Shown one piece after another: positions 45,801 through 56,465 of a stretch of DNA of 64,000 nucleotides. A program made the position numbers and the translations under genes. A model generated the notes under the pieces. It ran no database searches. It was not told the origin of the DNA and saw only the letters and a program-made list of their open reading frames with translations. The stretch is from Anastrepha obliqua (lineage: Eukaryota > Arthropoda > Insecta > Diptera > Tephritidae). Within the stretch, counting starts at the first letter, position 1. Every line of letters begins with the position of its first letter. The stretch covers positions 21,550,001-21,614,000 of the forward strand of contig NC_072895.1 of the NCBI RefSeq assembly GCF_027943255.1, in the 5' to 3' direction.

Positions 45801-46542
45801 TATACAAAAATATTGCTTATATGCTTCACTAGTATTAAACTCACTTATTACTTTCCGATGGATAAATGCAGTTTGAAGCACAGGATTTTAATTTGCCAGA
45901 AATTTTCCACTGAGCACAAAAAAATGCCAACCACACGACCACGCGATTTTTTTACAACTGACTCACTGTATGCCTTGCAAAACACAAATCAAATCACGCT
46001 TTCTTAAGATTCTGATAATGCCGAAATATCTAACTTGGTCCCGTTATTTCCACGTCTTTAGTTTTCGAATAAAGCTGGTATACCACATTACCCGCCTATA
46101 CCACAATACCCGCAGTTACTCTATTATTGAATTGAAAATTGTGGATTACAAAATGGCGGAATTAGCTATAAAGCACTGTTGGAATCATCTTTTGCCGAGA
46201 TTCGAGAAACATTTCGACTTATTAATTGGATCTTTCAACAAGATAATGCAACTGTACACACTTCAAGTAAGGTCAAAACTTGGTTCGCGCCCCAAAACGT
46301 TAAAACTATAGGATGGCCTCCATATTCCCAGATCTGAACATCTGTTTTGCTAGTAAGGTTTATGAGAATGGGCAACAATTTGAAGACAAAAAGGCTTTAA
46401 CTCGAATCATTAAAACGGTGTGATGTGAAATTTCATTAGGCTATCTGGAGAATTTGTGCAAATCCATTCATCAACGTATTTACGATGTAATTTATAAACA
46501 AGGTGGCACAGCAAAAACAATAAGCTTTAAATAATAAATGTA
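42858..46542 (+). pseudogene. Tc1/Tc3-like transposase split by a pogo-like insertion
   Basis: The left part is 42858-43397: MGMQKDLKDREKGQIDILSS, LTPKEICKILRTASNFALPT (helix-turn-helix), then VFSDEKKFNLDG-like sequence with the first catalytic Asp (broken by a stop), then GVMVWGATS. The right part is 46122 to about 46542: IELKIVDYKM, NWIFQQDNATVHTSSKVKTW with the second Asp, IGWPPYSPDLN, and a decayed C-terminus. The insertion sits at a duplicated TA. Stops and frame shifts on both sides show that the host element was itself already decaying, or decayed later. Confidence 0.8.
43398..46121 (-). mobile_element. pogo/Tigger-like transposon, about 2.7 kb
   Basis: The ends are inverted repeats starting GAGTAACTGCGGGTATTGTG, flanked by TA. 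The transposase is on the minus strand from ATG 45682: CENP-B-like helix-turn-helix (KWKAEDIKKAIQAVRKGEMG), then ESRYWGLTRADVRSL, then RIWNVDETGIS (first Asp), LLILDGHYSH (second Asp), [14 protein letters not shown] (third Asp). Frame shifts near 45115 and 44755 break it. After IAGNSSSS, two short introns fit the consensus (44457-44405 and 44326-44269), followed by a Pro/Lys-rich tail. Many GGGTAATGTGGTATA-like words cluster at both subterminal regions. Confidence 0.85.
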
Positions 46543-47352
46543 AAAAAAATGTCCTTATTTATTATTATTTTTTCTTATTTGGTTAGAGCCAATAAATCAA
46601 ATACAGTCTTCACTTGAACTATCAGAAAGCTTGGATTACTAGATCCAATAGCCATTTTCTTCAATAAAAATTATTGGCCCCGAATCAAGTGAACCGGACT
46701 ATATATTGCATTGTAAAAGTTTTCAAGTACGCGGTGTGGCAAACCATATTCGGGAATTCGGGAATAAAATAAAAGAAAAGTAAAATACGTACAGCAATTT
46801 AATTATGGACCTTCATAAAAGTTTCACTTTAACTCCACGCCAAAAGTGATTTTACTCCGCTCTATAACCCTGAAATTGTTTCACCAAACCCTAATTTGTC
46901 ATAGCAACATTTCTGTACAATGAGTGTGACTTCATCTAGGGGGATAGGAAAAAATCGCAGAGGGTGAAAGTGGGACAATAGTGTGGGCATGGCAATGCTG
47001 TAATTCCTTCTTTCGTTAAAAACTCTTGTACAACGAACAAGGAATTTTACCTATGGCCTGAACAACGGCTGATGGGAAGAATGTTAGAAAACGTGTGCAT
47101 TGCGCAGATTCATAAGTAAAAACACTCTCAGCTGGTTGCCAAAAAAACACATAGTGGCACAAAAAATGATTAAATTTCAAAGAAATTCGTATGAAAAAGT
47201 ATATTAAAAAGATTTTTTATTGTAAATTTTTCAAGTCAGAGATATTACTTTGAATATTTTTCTATTTTTGTGAATATTACCATAAAAATTCTATTTTGGC
47301 GTAGTAACTCCGCCAATACGCTCAAGCAAAAAGACCAAGCATTCACACCACC
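46543..47352. other. AT-rich spacer
   Basis: No gene recognised. It may contain the right end of the Tc1-like element, but no terminal inverted repeat could be matched. Confidence 0.35.
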
Positions 47353-47877
47353 CAAGGTGGATTTATTAAGGTGACAGCATTCACCCAGCTGAATTTTTCG
47401 CCGTAGGTATGGCTTCCGTCAAAATGATATGCTTTGTTTGTATTATTTGGTATTGTGGGAACACAGCTGAAAGTGTCGTACGGGAACACACCTATACCTA
47501 TCCTTTTGGCTTCAGTGTGATCATTATTCATTTTTATTCATTATTCAATTTAATTTTAACGTCGTTATTCGTTCTAGGAAAGAGATCATTCGAGAAGCGT
47601 TCTTGCAAACGACAAGACATACAAAATTTAGAGTTCCTTTATAAGTTATAAGTTTTATTCTTAACAGTCTTGAATTAAACATCACAAATAAAGAGTGTTA
47701 ACTTTAATATAAAAAGCATATGTGGGGGTTTTAGTCCCCCACAGTATATTCACATTCGTATGTTTACATTTGATTACTGATTTTGACGTGACGCTTGGAC
47801 CAAACGCAACAACAAATACATTTACGGTTTTACTTATATGTGACAGCAAACACATAACCTGTAATAAATTCGCCTTG
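47353..47877. mobile_element. hAT-like MITE, copy 3, with internal insertion
   Basis: The ends CAAGGTGGATTTATTAAGGT and, reversed, CAAGGCGAATTTATTACAGG are flanked by an exact 8-base duplication ACACCACC (47345-47352 and 47878-47885). About 310 bases at 47440-47755, with GTGGGA and reversed GTGGGG ends, interrupt the usual 212-218-bp body. Confidence 0.9.
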
Positions 47878-47885
47878 ACACCACC

Positions 47886-48339
47886 ATACACTTGATTGCC
47901 TGTCAGGCTCACACCAAGGGTGCCTGTCAAAAAATAGGAAGAAGACGAGTATTTATACTTGTATTCTTGTACAATGAACGTGTAAAATCAATGGGCAAAA
48001 TTCTGCTGCCGAATGCCCGATGAAATGACAGCCGAAGTTATTATTAAAATTCCGTTTCGGACGGCTAAACCTTGTAATCTATCCAGTATGAAAAGAATTC
48101 ATCATTCATCTATCATCCTTGTAATCTACCATTCTTGGTGATAAGAGTGAAGATAGCAAAGAGAACAGCGACTGTGGGACTTGGGGCAGTTTGGATAGGA
48201 AACTTTGCACTTTGATGTGGTGCTTATCTGGTAGCTGCGATAAAGGCATAGATCTCAATACTATTTTAGTTTGCAGTTGAAGCAAATCAAAAAAAAAATA
48301 TTGTGACATCGAAAAATAAATGTTGTTGTTGTCTTCAAG
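47886..48339. other. spacer
   Basis: Nothing recognised. Confidence 0.35.
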
Positions 48340-48341
48340 TA

Positions 48342-49274
48342 AAGGGTGTTTTTTTAGAGGTTAGGTTTTCAAGTTGGCACTACTTTTTTCGTAGATGGTC
48401 TTTTTGACAGCTGTCACTTGATTTATGCTCAGTTTGGTTTGCCATTTCATAATGAATAGACTTACACCTGAACAACGTTTGCAAATCGTGCAAATTTATT
48501 ACGAAAATAATGGTTCGGTTCGCGCGACGCATCACAAGAAAATTTTGTTCAGCGATGAAGCTCACTTTTGGTTGAATGGGTATGTCAATAAGCAAAATTG
48601 TCGCATTTGGAGTGAACATAATCCACAAGCCATTGCTGAGACGCCGTTACATCCTCAAAAAGTCACTGTTTGGTGTGCTCTATGGGCAGAGGGAATCATT
48701 GGTCCATATTTCCATATTTAAAAATGAAGCCGGCCATAATGTTACAGTCAATGGAGAGCGCTATAGAGCCATGATTAATGACTTTTTCGTGCCTGAATTG
48801 GACGATGTTGATGTGGACGACCTTTGGTTCCAACAAGACGGCGCTACATGCCATACAGCCAACGCAACAATCGATTTATTGAAGGAAACTTTTGGTGAGC
48901 GCATTATCTCGCGCCGTGGACCTGTGGCGTGGCCTCCAAGATCGTGCGATATAACACCGCTGGACTATTTCTTGTGGGGCTATGTGAAGTCGCTTGTCTA
49001 CGCAGATAAGCCCGAGACGATTGACGTCTTGGAAGAGAATATTCGGCGCGTTATTGCTGACATACAGCCCCGATTGCTGCAAAAAGTGGTCGAAAATTGG
49101 GCCTCTCGACTGGAATTTATTCGAACCAGCCGCGGCGGCCACTTGCCCGAAATCATTTTTAAAACATAATGGCAAACCCTTATCTTTATAATAAAGCTAA
49201 ATTCTTGGCCATAACTTTAAATTATATACGTTTTATTTCATCTTGAAAACCTAACCTCTAAAAAAAATACCCTT
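48342..49274 (+). mobile_element. rosa/DD41D mariner, internally deleted
   Basis: Terminal inverted repeats of about 33 bases, starting AAGGGTGTTTTTTTAGAGGT and AAGGGTATTTTTTTTAGAGG, flanked by TA. The transposase starts MNRLTPEQRLQIVQIYYENN (48452). A deletion joins the first helix to the catalytic core at NGSVRAT-HHKKILFSDEAHF. The core keeps FSDEAHF, WFQQDGATCHT and ITPLDYFLWG; 41 residues separate the second and third Asp, hence DD41D. A short insertion near 48710 breaks the frame after GPYF. The second frame is open to IIFKT at 49169. Non-autonomous as seen. Confidence 0.92.
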
Positions 49275-49426
49275 TATAATATATCATTTATTAAGAAGTA
49301 AAGAATACAAGTTTTCCGCACACCTTATTGATGAAGAAAGACGAGATCGGCGAGATATAAATCCCAGTTTAAAGCTTTGTGCAAATAAAAAAAAATGTAT
49401 AAAAAAATTAACTAATTAATTATTAA

Positions 49427-50165
49427 GGGGGGGGGGGGGTAAGGGATAAAAATCGATTTTTTTTGCATGTTATTGTAGTAAAACATTTCAAAAATACCGT
49501 GTTAAAATTTTAAGTCAATCCGAGCAAAACTTTTTAAGTTATAGAGCATAAAGCCAAGCCGCCTCAAACATCTGCCAAGACGCAGCAGTTGCGCGCGTAG
49601 TCCGTTACAAACTTTAAATGCGGTTTTCTCGAACCTTTTTTTTTTAAGTGCGTAGTCATTGGCATTTGAAAACTACTCAACCGATCCTTTTGAAATTTTG
49701 CACACATATTTTACATATAAAAAACCTCCTCCCAACGTTTTTTTTCGCCATTTTTTTTTATATTAAGGTGGTTTTACACCTACAAAATGGCGGCATTTTT
49801 TCGTCAAAAATCACTTTTTACTTCAAACGACTACCAAATGGCTGAAAATGAAAATAAATCGTCAAAATAAACGTTGGGGGGAAGTTTAACTCATACTTTA
49901 ACTAAATTATTCGATTTTTTTGATTTCAGATGATTCTACGCTGAGATATGCTGACTACTGCAAAATGTATTTTTGAAAAGACGTCTACGTAAATGTGCTC
50001 TCATTCGCTCATTTTACAATATTTTTACATGAAAATTTTATCAAATATTCTTGAAATATTACTTTATAATATGCAATAACTTTTAATAAACTGACTTGAA
50101 CCGTTTCGCTACAATAAATTCATGAAAAAAGTGTTTTTTTTTAGCGTTTATCCCTTACCCCCCCC
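49427..50165. mobile_element. piggyBac-like non-autonomous element A (739 bp)
   Basis: Flanked on both sides by TTAA (49423-49426 and 50166-50169). The inverted ends are a G-run followed by GTAAGGGATAAA. There is no transposase. It shares an internal theme with element B at 51585 (ACTTTAAATGCGGTTTTCTC here, ACTTTAAACGCGTTTTTCTC there). The superfamily is inferred from the TTAA target. Confidence 0.8.
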
Positions 50166-50441
50166 TTAAATTAATGAATTAACAAGGTATTTTTAAAAAA
50201 TTTCGAGTATGCAGTTTTAAAGCACATTAAATTTTTGTATATAAAGGCAAAGTTTAAGTGACTGAGAAATCTTCTTGATTTTTAAGAATGTTTTTTTCTC
50301 ATGCGACATCACATCATCACATCGCCTGATCTGAATTCAATGAACTGAATTCTAGTTAACAAAAAAAAAAAAAACCTCATAGGCATTAATTCTCTGGTTA
50401 GAAGTAAAAAGTCGACTTAAGAAAGGATCTCGAGTTATATA

Positions 50442-50978
50442 AAGGGTTTTTCAGTAAGAGCGCTTCAACTTTTGAACTTTTTTGAATAAAACACAAACGG
50501 TTTGACTTTTAACTAATTTTTTTTTATTATCGAGTTTGAACATATACATTTAAGTATGAAATTCGATTTCTTTTGCATGACCACCGCGTGCACGTTTTAC
50601 GAAGTCCAATCGTTGAACCCAATTTTCGACCACTCTTTTGCATAAATCGGCCGAAATTCCAGCAATTTCGCGTTCAATATTGGCTCTGAGCTCACAAATC
50701 GTCGCCGGCTTGTTACTGTAGACCAATGACTTCACATAACCCCAAAACGGAACGGCTTGTTAAATGGACCGTAAAATGGCCGTAATGCTCTTAAAGTAGC
50801 AGCAACAGAACGATTATTTTCATAAAAAATTTGCACGATTTGCAATCGTTGCTCAAGTGTGTAGCGTTCCATGATGACATGTATACTAATGAAGTGTACA
50901 AATGACAAGCGAAAAGCGGCTAAAGCGTTCGCCCTCCCTATCGGAAAAAAGTTGAAGCGCACCTATTGAACAACCCAT
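50442..50978 (-). mobile_element. rosa-like mariner deletion derivative (537 bp)
   Basis: The ends AAGGGTTTTTCAGTAAGAGC and, reversed, ATGGGTTGTTCAATAGGTGC share GCGCTTCAACTTTT further in and are flanked by TA. The minus strand keeps the transposase N-terminus (MERYTLEQRLQIVQIFYENN) and C-terminus (VKSLVYSNKPATI to RARGGHAKEI). The whole catalytic core is missing and the two parts are out of frame. Confidence 0.9.
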
Positions 50979-51491
50979 TACAAAGCATTTAATAACTATA
51001 GCACAAATGCATTGATGAGGTTGACTCAATTGCTTTAGGCGAAAAGTATGGTAAGACTGACTCTTTTAACCGAATTCGGCATAAAGATTAAATTAGTTAA
51101 ATTGTCATTGAAGAAAAAAAAATAACAATAAATCATGAGTAATAGATTTTCCTATCTTATCGATGAGAAATGTATGTAAATACATATATAAGTACGCTAC
51201 ATGCATACATATTTTATATATTTATTAATAAAACTTGATTGTCAGGCCGGTTTCTATTACATATGTGTGCACATGCACAGCATACATACATACATACATA
51301 CATACATACGTGCATGGGTATCGAAGTGATTAGATGCAATTGATTGTAATAAATTTAATTATTTTTTACTTAGTTCACAGTATGTCGACTGCGATAAAAT
51401 TTGCTGGCTGTTACTGAACGAAATAGAGAGATGCCACAAAGATACGAAAAAAATTAGAATTTCCACTGCCATGCACTACTATTTATTATTA
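50979..51491. other. spacer with CATA microsatellite
   Basis: (CATA)n at about 51283-51309. Otherwise AT-rich. Confidence 0.6.
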
Positions 51492-52497
51492 TTACACCCT
51501 TTCTGGGTGTTTCGCCGAGCTCCTCCTTTTATTTGTGGCTTGTTTCTTGATGTTGTTTCTCAAATGGAGGACCTACAGTTTTAAGGGGGGAAGCTGGTCT
51601 AGAATTTTGAAAAAATCGAAAATTTTTTTTTGTCTTAAAAGGTGCTTTAGGGTCTTAGAAATAATATACCAAATGAGGGATGCCAGCAAAAATGTCTAAA
51701 TGCCCAAATTTTTCATTCGACGGCAGTGCCTCGCAGGTATGCCCCGAACGCTATTTACAACTTTAAACGCGTTTTTCTCGAAATCACTTTTTTTAAACTG
51801 GCCGAAGACATAACTCGAACAAATCTTTACCGATTCTTACGAAATTTTGACAATACATTCGAAATACCTTTCTCCGGAGACGTACGTAGGATTTTTTATT
51901 TATATTACATAGTTTTTTTTTTAATCAACAATTTTATGTCGTTCTTTATAGTGAAAATTGTAACTTTTTGTTCAAACGTGCACCATTTCGCGAAAAAACA
52001 AAATATCGAAAAAATCCTACGTACGTCTCTTTCTGTTGTTATATAGAAACTAAAACAAATTTATTTTTTGATCCAGGACAAAAATTAAGGAGTTTACGTC
52101 TTCGGCAATGGACCCACTAGAAAAAAAGGCGCCTTAGGAGAACTGCTGGACAGCGGCCATTTTGAAATTAATTCAGACGAAAAATTTTGTATTTGTACCA
52201 TGAAAGCTATATTATTAAACCTATTTCACAGATTTTCGATTGATTCCTTTGTTGAGTCAAAATAAATTCATAAAATATGCCCATTTTTTGCGCTCTAGAT
52301 CAGCTTCCCCCCTTAAGCCGCCTTCGAACGGCAGATATTTTTATGAGGAGCTTTTTTATGTCAGAAATACACTCGTCGGAGGTTTGTAATTGCCTGCCGA
52401 GGGGTGACCACTATTAGAAAAAAAACATTTTCTATTATTTAGCGTCGCGTGCTCGAATGGTAGTCACGCACCAACCCATTCGTTTACGGCGGCCGTC
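51492..52497 (-). mobile_element. tRNA-headed SINE split by a piggyBac-like element
   Basis: The tail half 51492-51584 has CACCCTTTCTGGGTGTTTC and GGAGGACCTACAGTTTTAA. The head half 52313-52497 has CCTTCGAACGGCAGATATTT, GCCTGCCGAGGGGTGACC, GTAGTCACGCACCAACCC and TTTACGGCGGCCGTC. The break is at TTAA. Confidence 0.9.
51585..52312. mobile_element. piggyBac-like non-autonomous element B (728 bp)
   Basis: TTAA at 51581-51584 and 52313-52316. Inverted ends GGGGGGAAGCTGGTCTAGA and GGGGGGAAGCTGATCTAGA, 18 of 19 matching. It contains a perfect 17-base inverted repeat, CGTACGTAGGATTTTTT, at about 51889 with its complement at about 52010. No intact coding. Inserted into a SINE. Confidence 0.92.
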
Positions 52498-52950
52498 ATT
52501 ACCTTCGCTAAAATGATATTGTCGCGTCATTGGTCCACATTTTCCTGTGATAATCAACAATAATTTACGATCCATGGTAAGTGGGTCCATTGAATGAAGG
52601 TGATTGAGAATCGTTTTATGATCGCAGTTCCTTTTTTCCATTTCCGTGCTGTAGACTCGCCTATGAAAACTTCTCCATACACGTCGCAGATGTCCCGGGC
52701 TGCTTCGGTAGCTTTTTAACCTCGATGAAAAGCAAAGACGAGCAAGTTTCGAAAATGTTGATTTTTGTCTCCTGGGTATTCCACTTCTAAGCCTCAAAAC
52801 TAATAAAAAATTAAATAATTCAAAAAACAATTAACATAGTTTTGCAGAGCAGAAAGAGCTCTATCGAATGAATACTTACCCTTTGCCAAACAGCAAAAAA
52901 ATCGTTGTAAAATATGAGAAAATATAAAAACGCTATACAATACATATATA
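52498..52950 (-). other. spacer, possible mariner scrap
   Basis: The minus strand near 52590-52620 reads NCDHKTILNHLH, like the second helix-turn-helix of mariner transposases. The remainder does not align, so this is only a hint. Confidence 0.35.
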
Positions 52951-53868
52951 CAGGGTCCGGCACTCGGAGTGTAACCAACTTCAGACCACTCGCGGGCATC
53001 AGCTGTCTTTTAGTTAGCAAAATGACAGCCCAGAGTATTGTTTACAAGCGCGCGGAAGCATTTTGCCGAGAGTAAACGCGAAAAAAGAAAATCAGTAATG
53101 GATTTTAAACGAAATCTCCAATGAAGTGCCAATCAAATTGCGAAAGAACTGAAAATATCTGACCGTAGCATCCGCTGCATACTGAAAAATGATCGCAAAG
53201 TCAAGCTTTACAAGATCCAAAAGGCGCATGATCTCACACCAAAGCAGCAACAAGTCAGACTTGAGAAAATTTTTCAAATTGACCAATTCGTAAACTCACA
53301 AAACGATAGCGTTTACTTGACCGACCGTTCATACGAGAATGTTTGTAATCGATTGGCCACCAGGAGGCAGCACCCGCCACAGGTAATGGTTTGGGTCGCT
53401 GTAACCGTAGATGAGCGCTCTCCAATCGTTTTCATCGAGCCGTCAAGGTAAATGCGAAATATTATCGGGAAAGTATTTTGGAGGTTGCTTTGAAGCCGTG
53501 GGCAGACAAACATTTCGATGGCAAACCATGGACGTTTCAACAGGACTCGGCACCATCTCACCAAGCTCGAGTGAACCAAGAATGGTTAAAAAACAACTCT
53601 TTGGGACATTTTGGGGAGCAAAGTCCGAACTAAAAGATGCACCAGTCTCGAGGCGCTGGGCCAAAATTCCTGCCAGTCATATTCGGGCAGCTTGCGATTC
53701 CTTTCTGGACCGTCTCAAGACAAAAGATGGTCATATCGAGTAAAAGTAAACTGATTCTTAATTTTGTATTATTTTCCATACATTTTTTGCCTTGAATTGA
53801 ATAAAAGTAATTTTCCAAGCTAAATTTATGGCCTTTTTAATTGGTTACACTTCGAGTGCCGGACCCTG
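52951..53868 (+). mobile_element. maT/Tc1-like transposon, copy 1, decayed
   Basis: The ends CAGGGTCCGGCACTCGGAGT and, reversed, CAGGGTCCGGCACTCGAAGT are flanked by TA. The plus strand has transposase pieces: FCRE near the start, YYRESILEVALKPWADKHF, TFQQDSAPSHQARVNQEWLK (second Asp), then IPASHIRAACDSFLDRLK. The part around the third Asp is deleted. Many stops. Confidence 0.85.
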
Positions 53869-54995
53869 TAGAAAACATATCACCTTGACCACCAGCTGTG
53901 TGTAAAAAATTCAAGGTGGTATCTATCAAAAATATCTCTTTAGATGAAAATGGGTCTATGCCCATTTACTTGGTGAGGCAAACGAGAGATTTCTGATCTC
54001 TTTTCGTTAAGCTGTTAGAAATGAACGTTTCGTGAATTATCGGAGTATAGCAAAAATACTCTCCTATATTATTTTCAGCTTCAAAAAAATGTGCTATCGT
54101 TTTACTAGACTTCAAAAGCTGTTTTTTTTTACCATCTGGTAACTCTTGTACGATTACCGTTGCGTGTTGGTACTGTGCAGCTTTGGTTTGAGCTGAAGGA
54201 AGAAAGAAATTATTAATTGAATTACATGAATTATCTTTTTTTTGTGTAAATGCTCGCTGTTTATTTGTGTCGTGGCCGGTGTGATAAATGCGATAATTTC
54301 CAAGTAAACATTTCTATGCCATGAGAAAATATTGCGAATGTGCTTCATTCAATACTTGTGAAGCATACGAGAGCATTTACTTAACTTGCAATTTACAATG
54401 CTGACTGTTGTTTTCTCACGAGAAGTTCACATTTAACTACTAACTAGCGTGAGTTGCAAGACACACATAATTAAAACACTACAAATAAATAAATGCACAC
54501 TCGCTATGTTATTTGACAAAAGAGGACAACAGACCTAACAGTGATTATATTATTACGATTTATTTTTACTGTACGCACTTGGATGTAGAAAAAATGGGGC
54601 GCTGGAATGGAGAAGTATTTGGTTTAAATTTGTTTTAGTAAATTGAATTGATTTTTCTTCACACAATTATACGCAAAACTAGTTAATGAACCAATTTATA
54701 TTGATTTGAATTTATTGTATGGATAAAAAAAGAAGTAAACATTCGCACAGTGTCATGAAAACAAAAAGAAAAATCAAGTAATGTTCAATTCTACCAGACT
54801 AGGTTTACTGAATGTTTTTAGGGTGGCTGGAGAAATTTTTGGTATGCAGTGCTGAATTAATTTTGATTATTAAATTTTAGTACAATAAAGTCCAAGTTAG
54901 AAGTTGCTAAAATCTTTCCTTAATTTTTTATAATTTTTTAGCCAATGGTGTAATGCACTTTTTTATTTTGCGAATGATAAGGTTTAAAATGTCTA
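53869..54995. other. AT-rich spacer between two related transposons
   Basis: No gene or boundary recognised. Confidence 0.35.
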
Positions 54996-56056
54996 CAGGG
55001 TCCGCCACTCGAAGTGTATCCAGTTAAAAAAACCATACATTTAGTTTGGAAAATTACTTTTATTCAATTCAAAGTAAAAAATGTGTGGAAAATATTACAA
55101 AATTAAGAATAAATTGGCTTTTGCTCGATATGACCACCTTTTGCCTTGACTATGGCCTTGAGACGGTCCAGCAACGAATCGCAAGCTGTCCGAATGAGAC
55201 TTGCAAGTATTTTGGCTCACTCGCGGACAATAATGGCTTTTTTCAGCGCCTCGAGACTGGTGAATCTTTTAGTTCGCACCTTACTCCGCAAAATAGCCCA
55301 AAGAGAATAAACCATCGGACTCGCGTCCGGTGAATTTTAGAGCCATTGTGTGGACGTTATGAAGCTCGGAACGTTGCTTTAAGTCATTCTTGATTCACTC
55401 GAGCTTTGTGAGACGGTGCCGAGTCCTGTTGAAGCGTCCATGGTCTGCGACCGAAATGTTTGTCTACCCACGACTTCAATGCAACCTCCGAGTACTTTCC
55501 CGATAATATTTCTTATTTACCTTGACGCCAGGCTCAATAAAAACGATTGAGGCGCGCCCATCTGCGGTTACAGCGACCCAAACCATTACCTGTGGCGGGT
55601 GCTGCCTGCTAGTAGCCAATCGGTGACTCAAATTCTCGTATGAACGGTGGGTCAAATAAACCCTATCGTTTTGGGAGTTTACGAATTGGTCAATTTGAAA
55701 TATTTTCTCGTCAGAAAACACAATGTTCGGCCTTCGCTCTCTCAAGTCTGCCTCGTTGATGCTTTTGTGTGAGATCATGCGCCTTTTGATTCTTGTAAGG
55801 CTTGACTTTGAGATCATTTTTCAGTATGCGGCGGATGCTACGGTCAGATATTTTCAGTTCTTTCACCATTTGATTAGCACTTCGTCGGGGATTTCGTTCA
55901 AGTCACTTCTTCACTTTTCCAACCATTTCACGTGACATTGCAATCTTTTGATGACCACCTCCATGACGTTTCGCGATACTACCAGTAGCGAGTGATGCCT
56001 GTGTATCAGCTGCGTGAGCGGTCTGAAGTTGGTTACACTTCGAGTGCCGGACTCTG
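54996..56056 (-). mobile_element. maT/Tc1-like transposon, copy 2, reverse
   Basis: Ends CAGGGTCCGCCACTCGAAGT and, reversed, CAGAGTCCGGCACTCGAAGT, flanked by TA. The minus-strand transposase pieces are IVFSDEKIFQIDQFVNSQND (first Asp), PPQVMVWVAVTADGR, IVFIEPGVKVNKKYYRE, and QQDSAPSHKARVNQE (second Asp) in another frame. More complete than copy 1, but frame-broken. Confidence 0.87.
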
Positions 56057-56465
56057 TAATGCATCACCAAAGTTGCCGTCGTAGGAAAGGTATGGCCCTC
56101 TCGTGTGGGACCATCGCCAACCCTAGGATCGCTTTCGCATTACATCAGAGTGACGTTCCGTCTTCCCCATTGCTAAGCCTATGCTTGTGTGCCTGCGTCC
56201 AGGTCCCGCTTTTTCATCCGGAGAATTTTTTCTGCGACACCACTGATGATTTCCCACGTTTCCTCGCAGCTTAACATCCCTATTTTGAATAGGCATTTCT
56301 GGAAATACCGGTGCCTCGAAAGCGTTTGGGTTGTACAAGGATTTACTTCACCGCAGTTTCTACTGTTCTTTTCCCTGGGAGGGATTTTTAAGTGGCGGGT
56401 CCAAGTGAATGGCGATCAGTAACTTTCCCCATTTGTGCGGACTTCTACATATGGAGCATCCGTTT
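56057..56465 (-). mobile_element. fragment resembling the RTE 5-prime region
   Basis: The minus strand from 56453 to about 56340 matches the leader of the intact RTE at 57626-57890 (GTAGAAGTCC, GGGGAAAGTTACTGATCGCC, ATTCACTT, ACCCGCCACTTAAAA). It lacks about 150 bases present in the intact element. Further down, the 71-codon minus frame (56123-56338) has no recognised domain. Confidence 0.55.
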
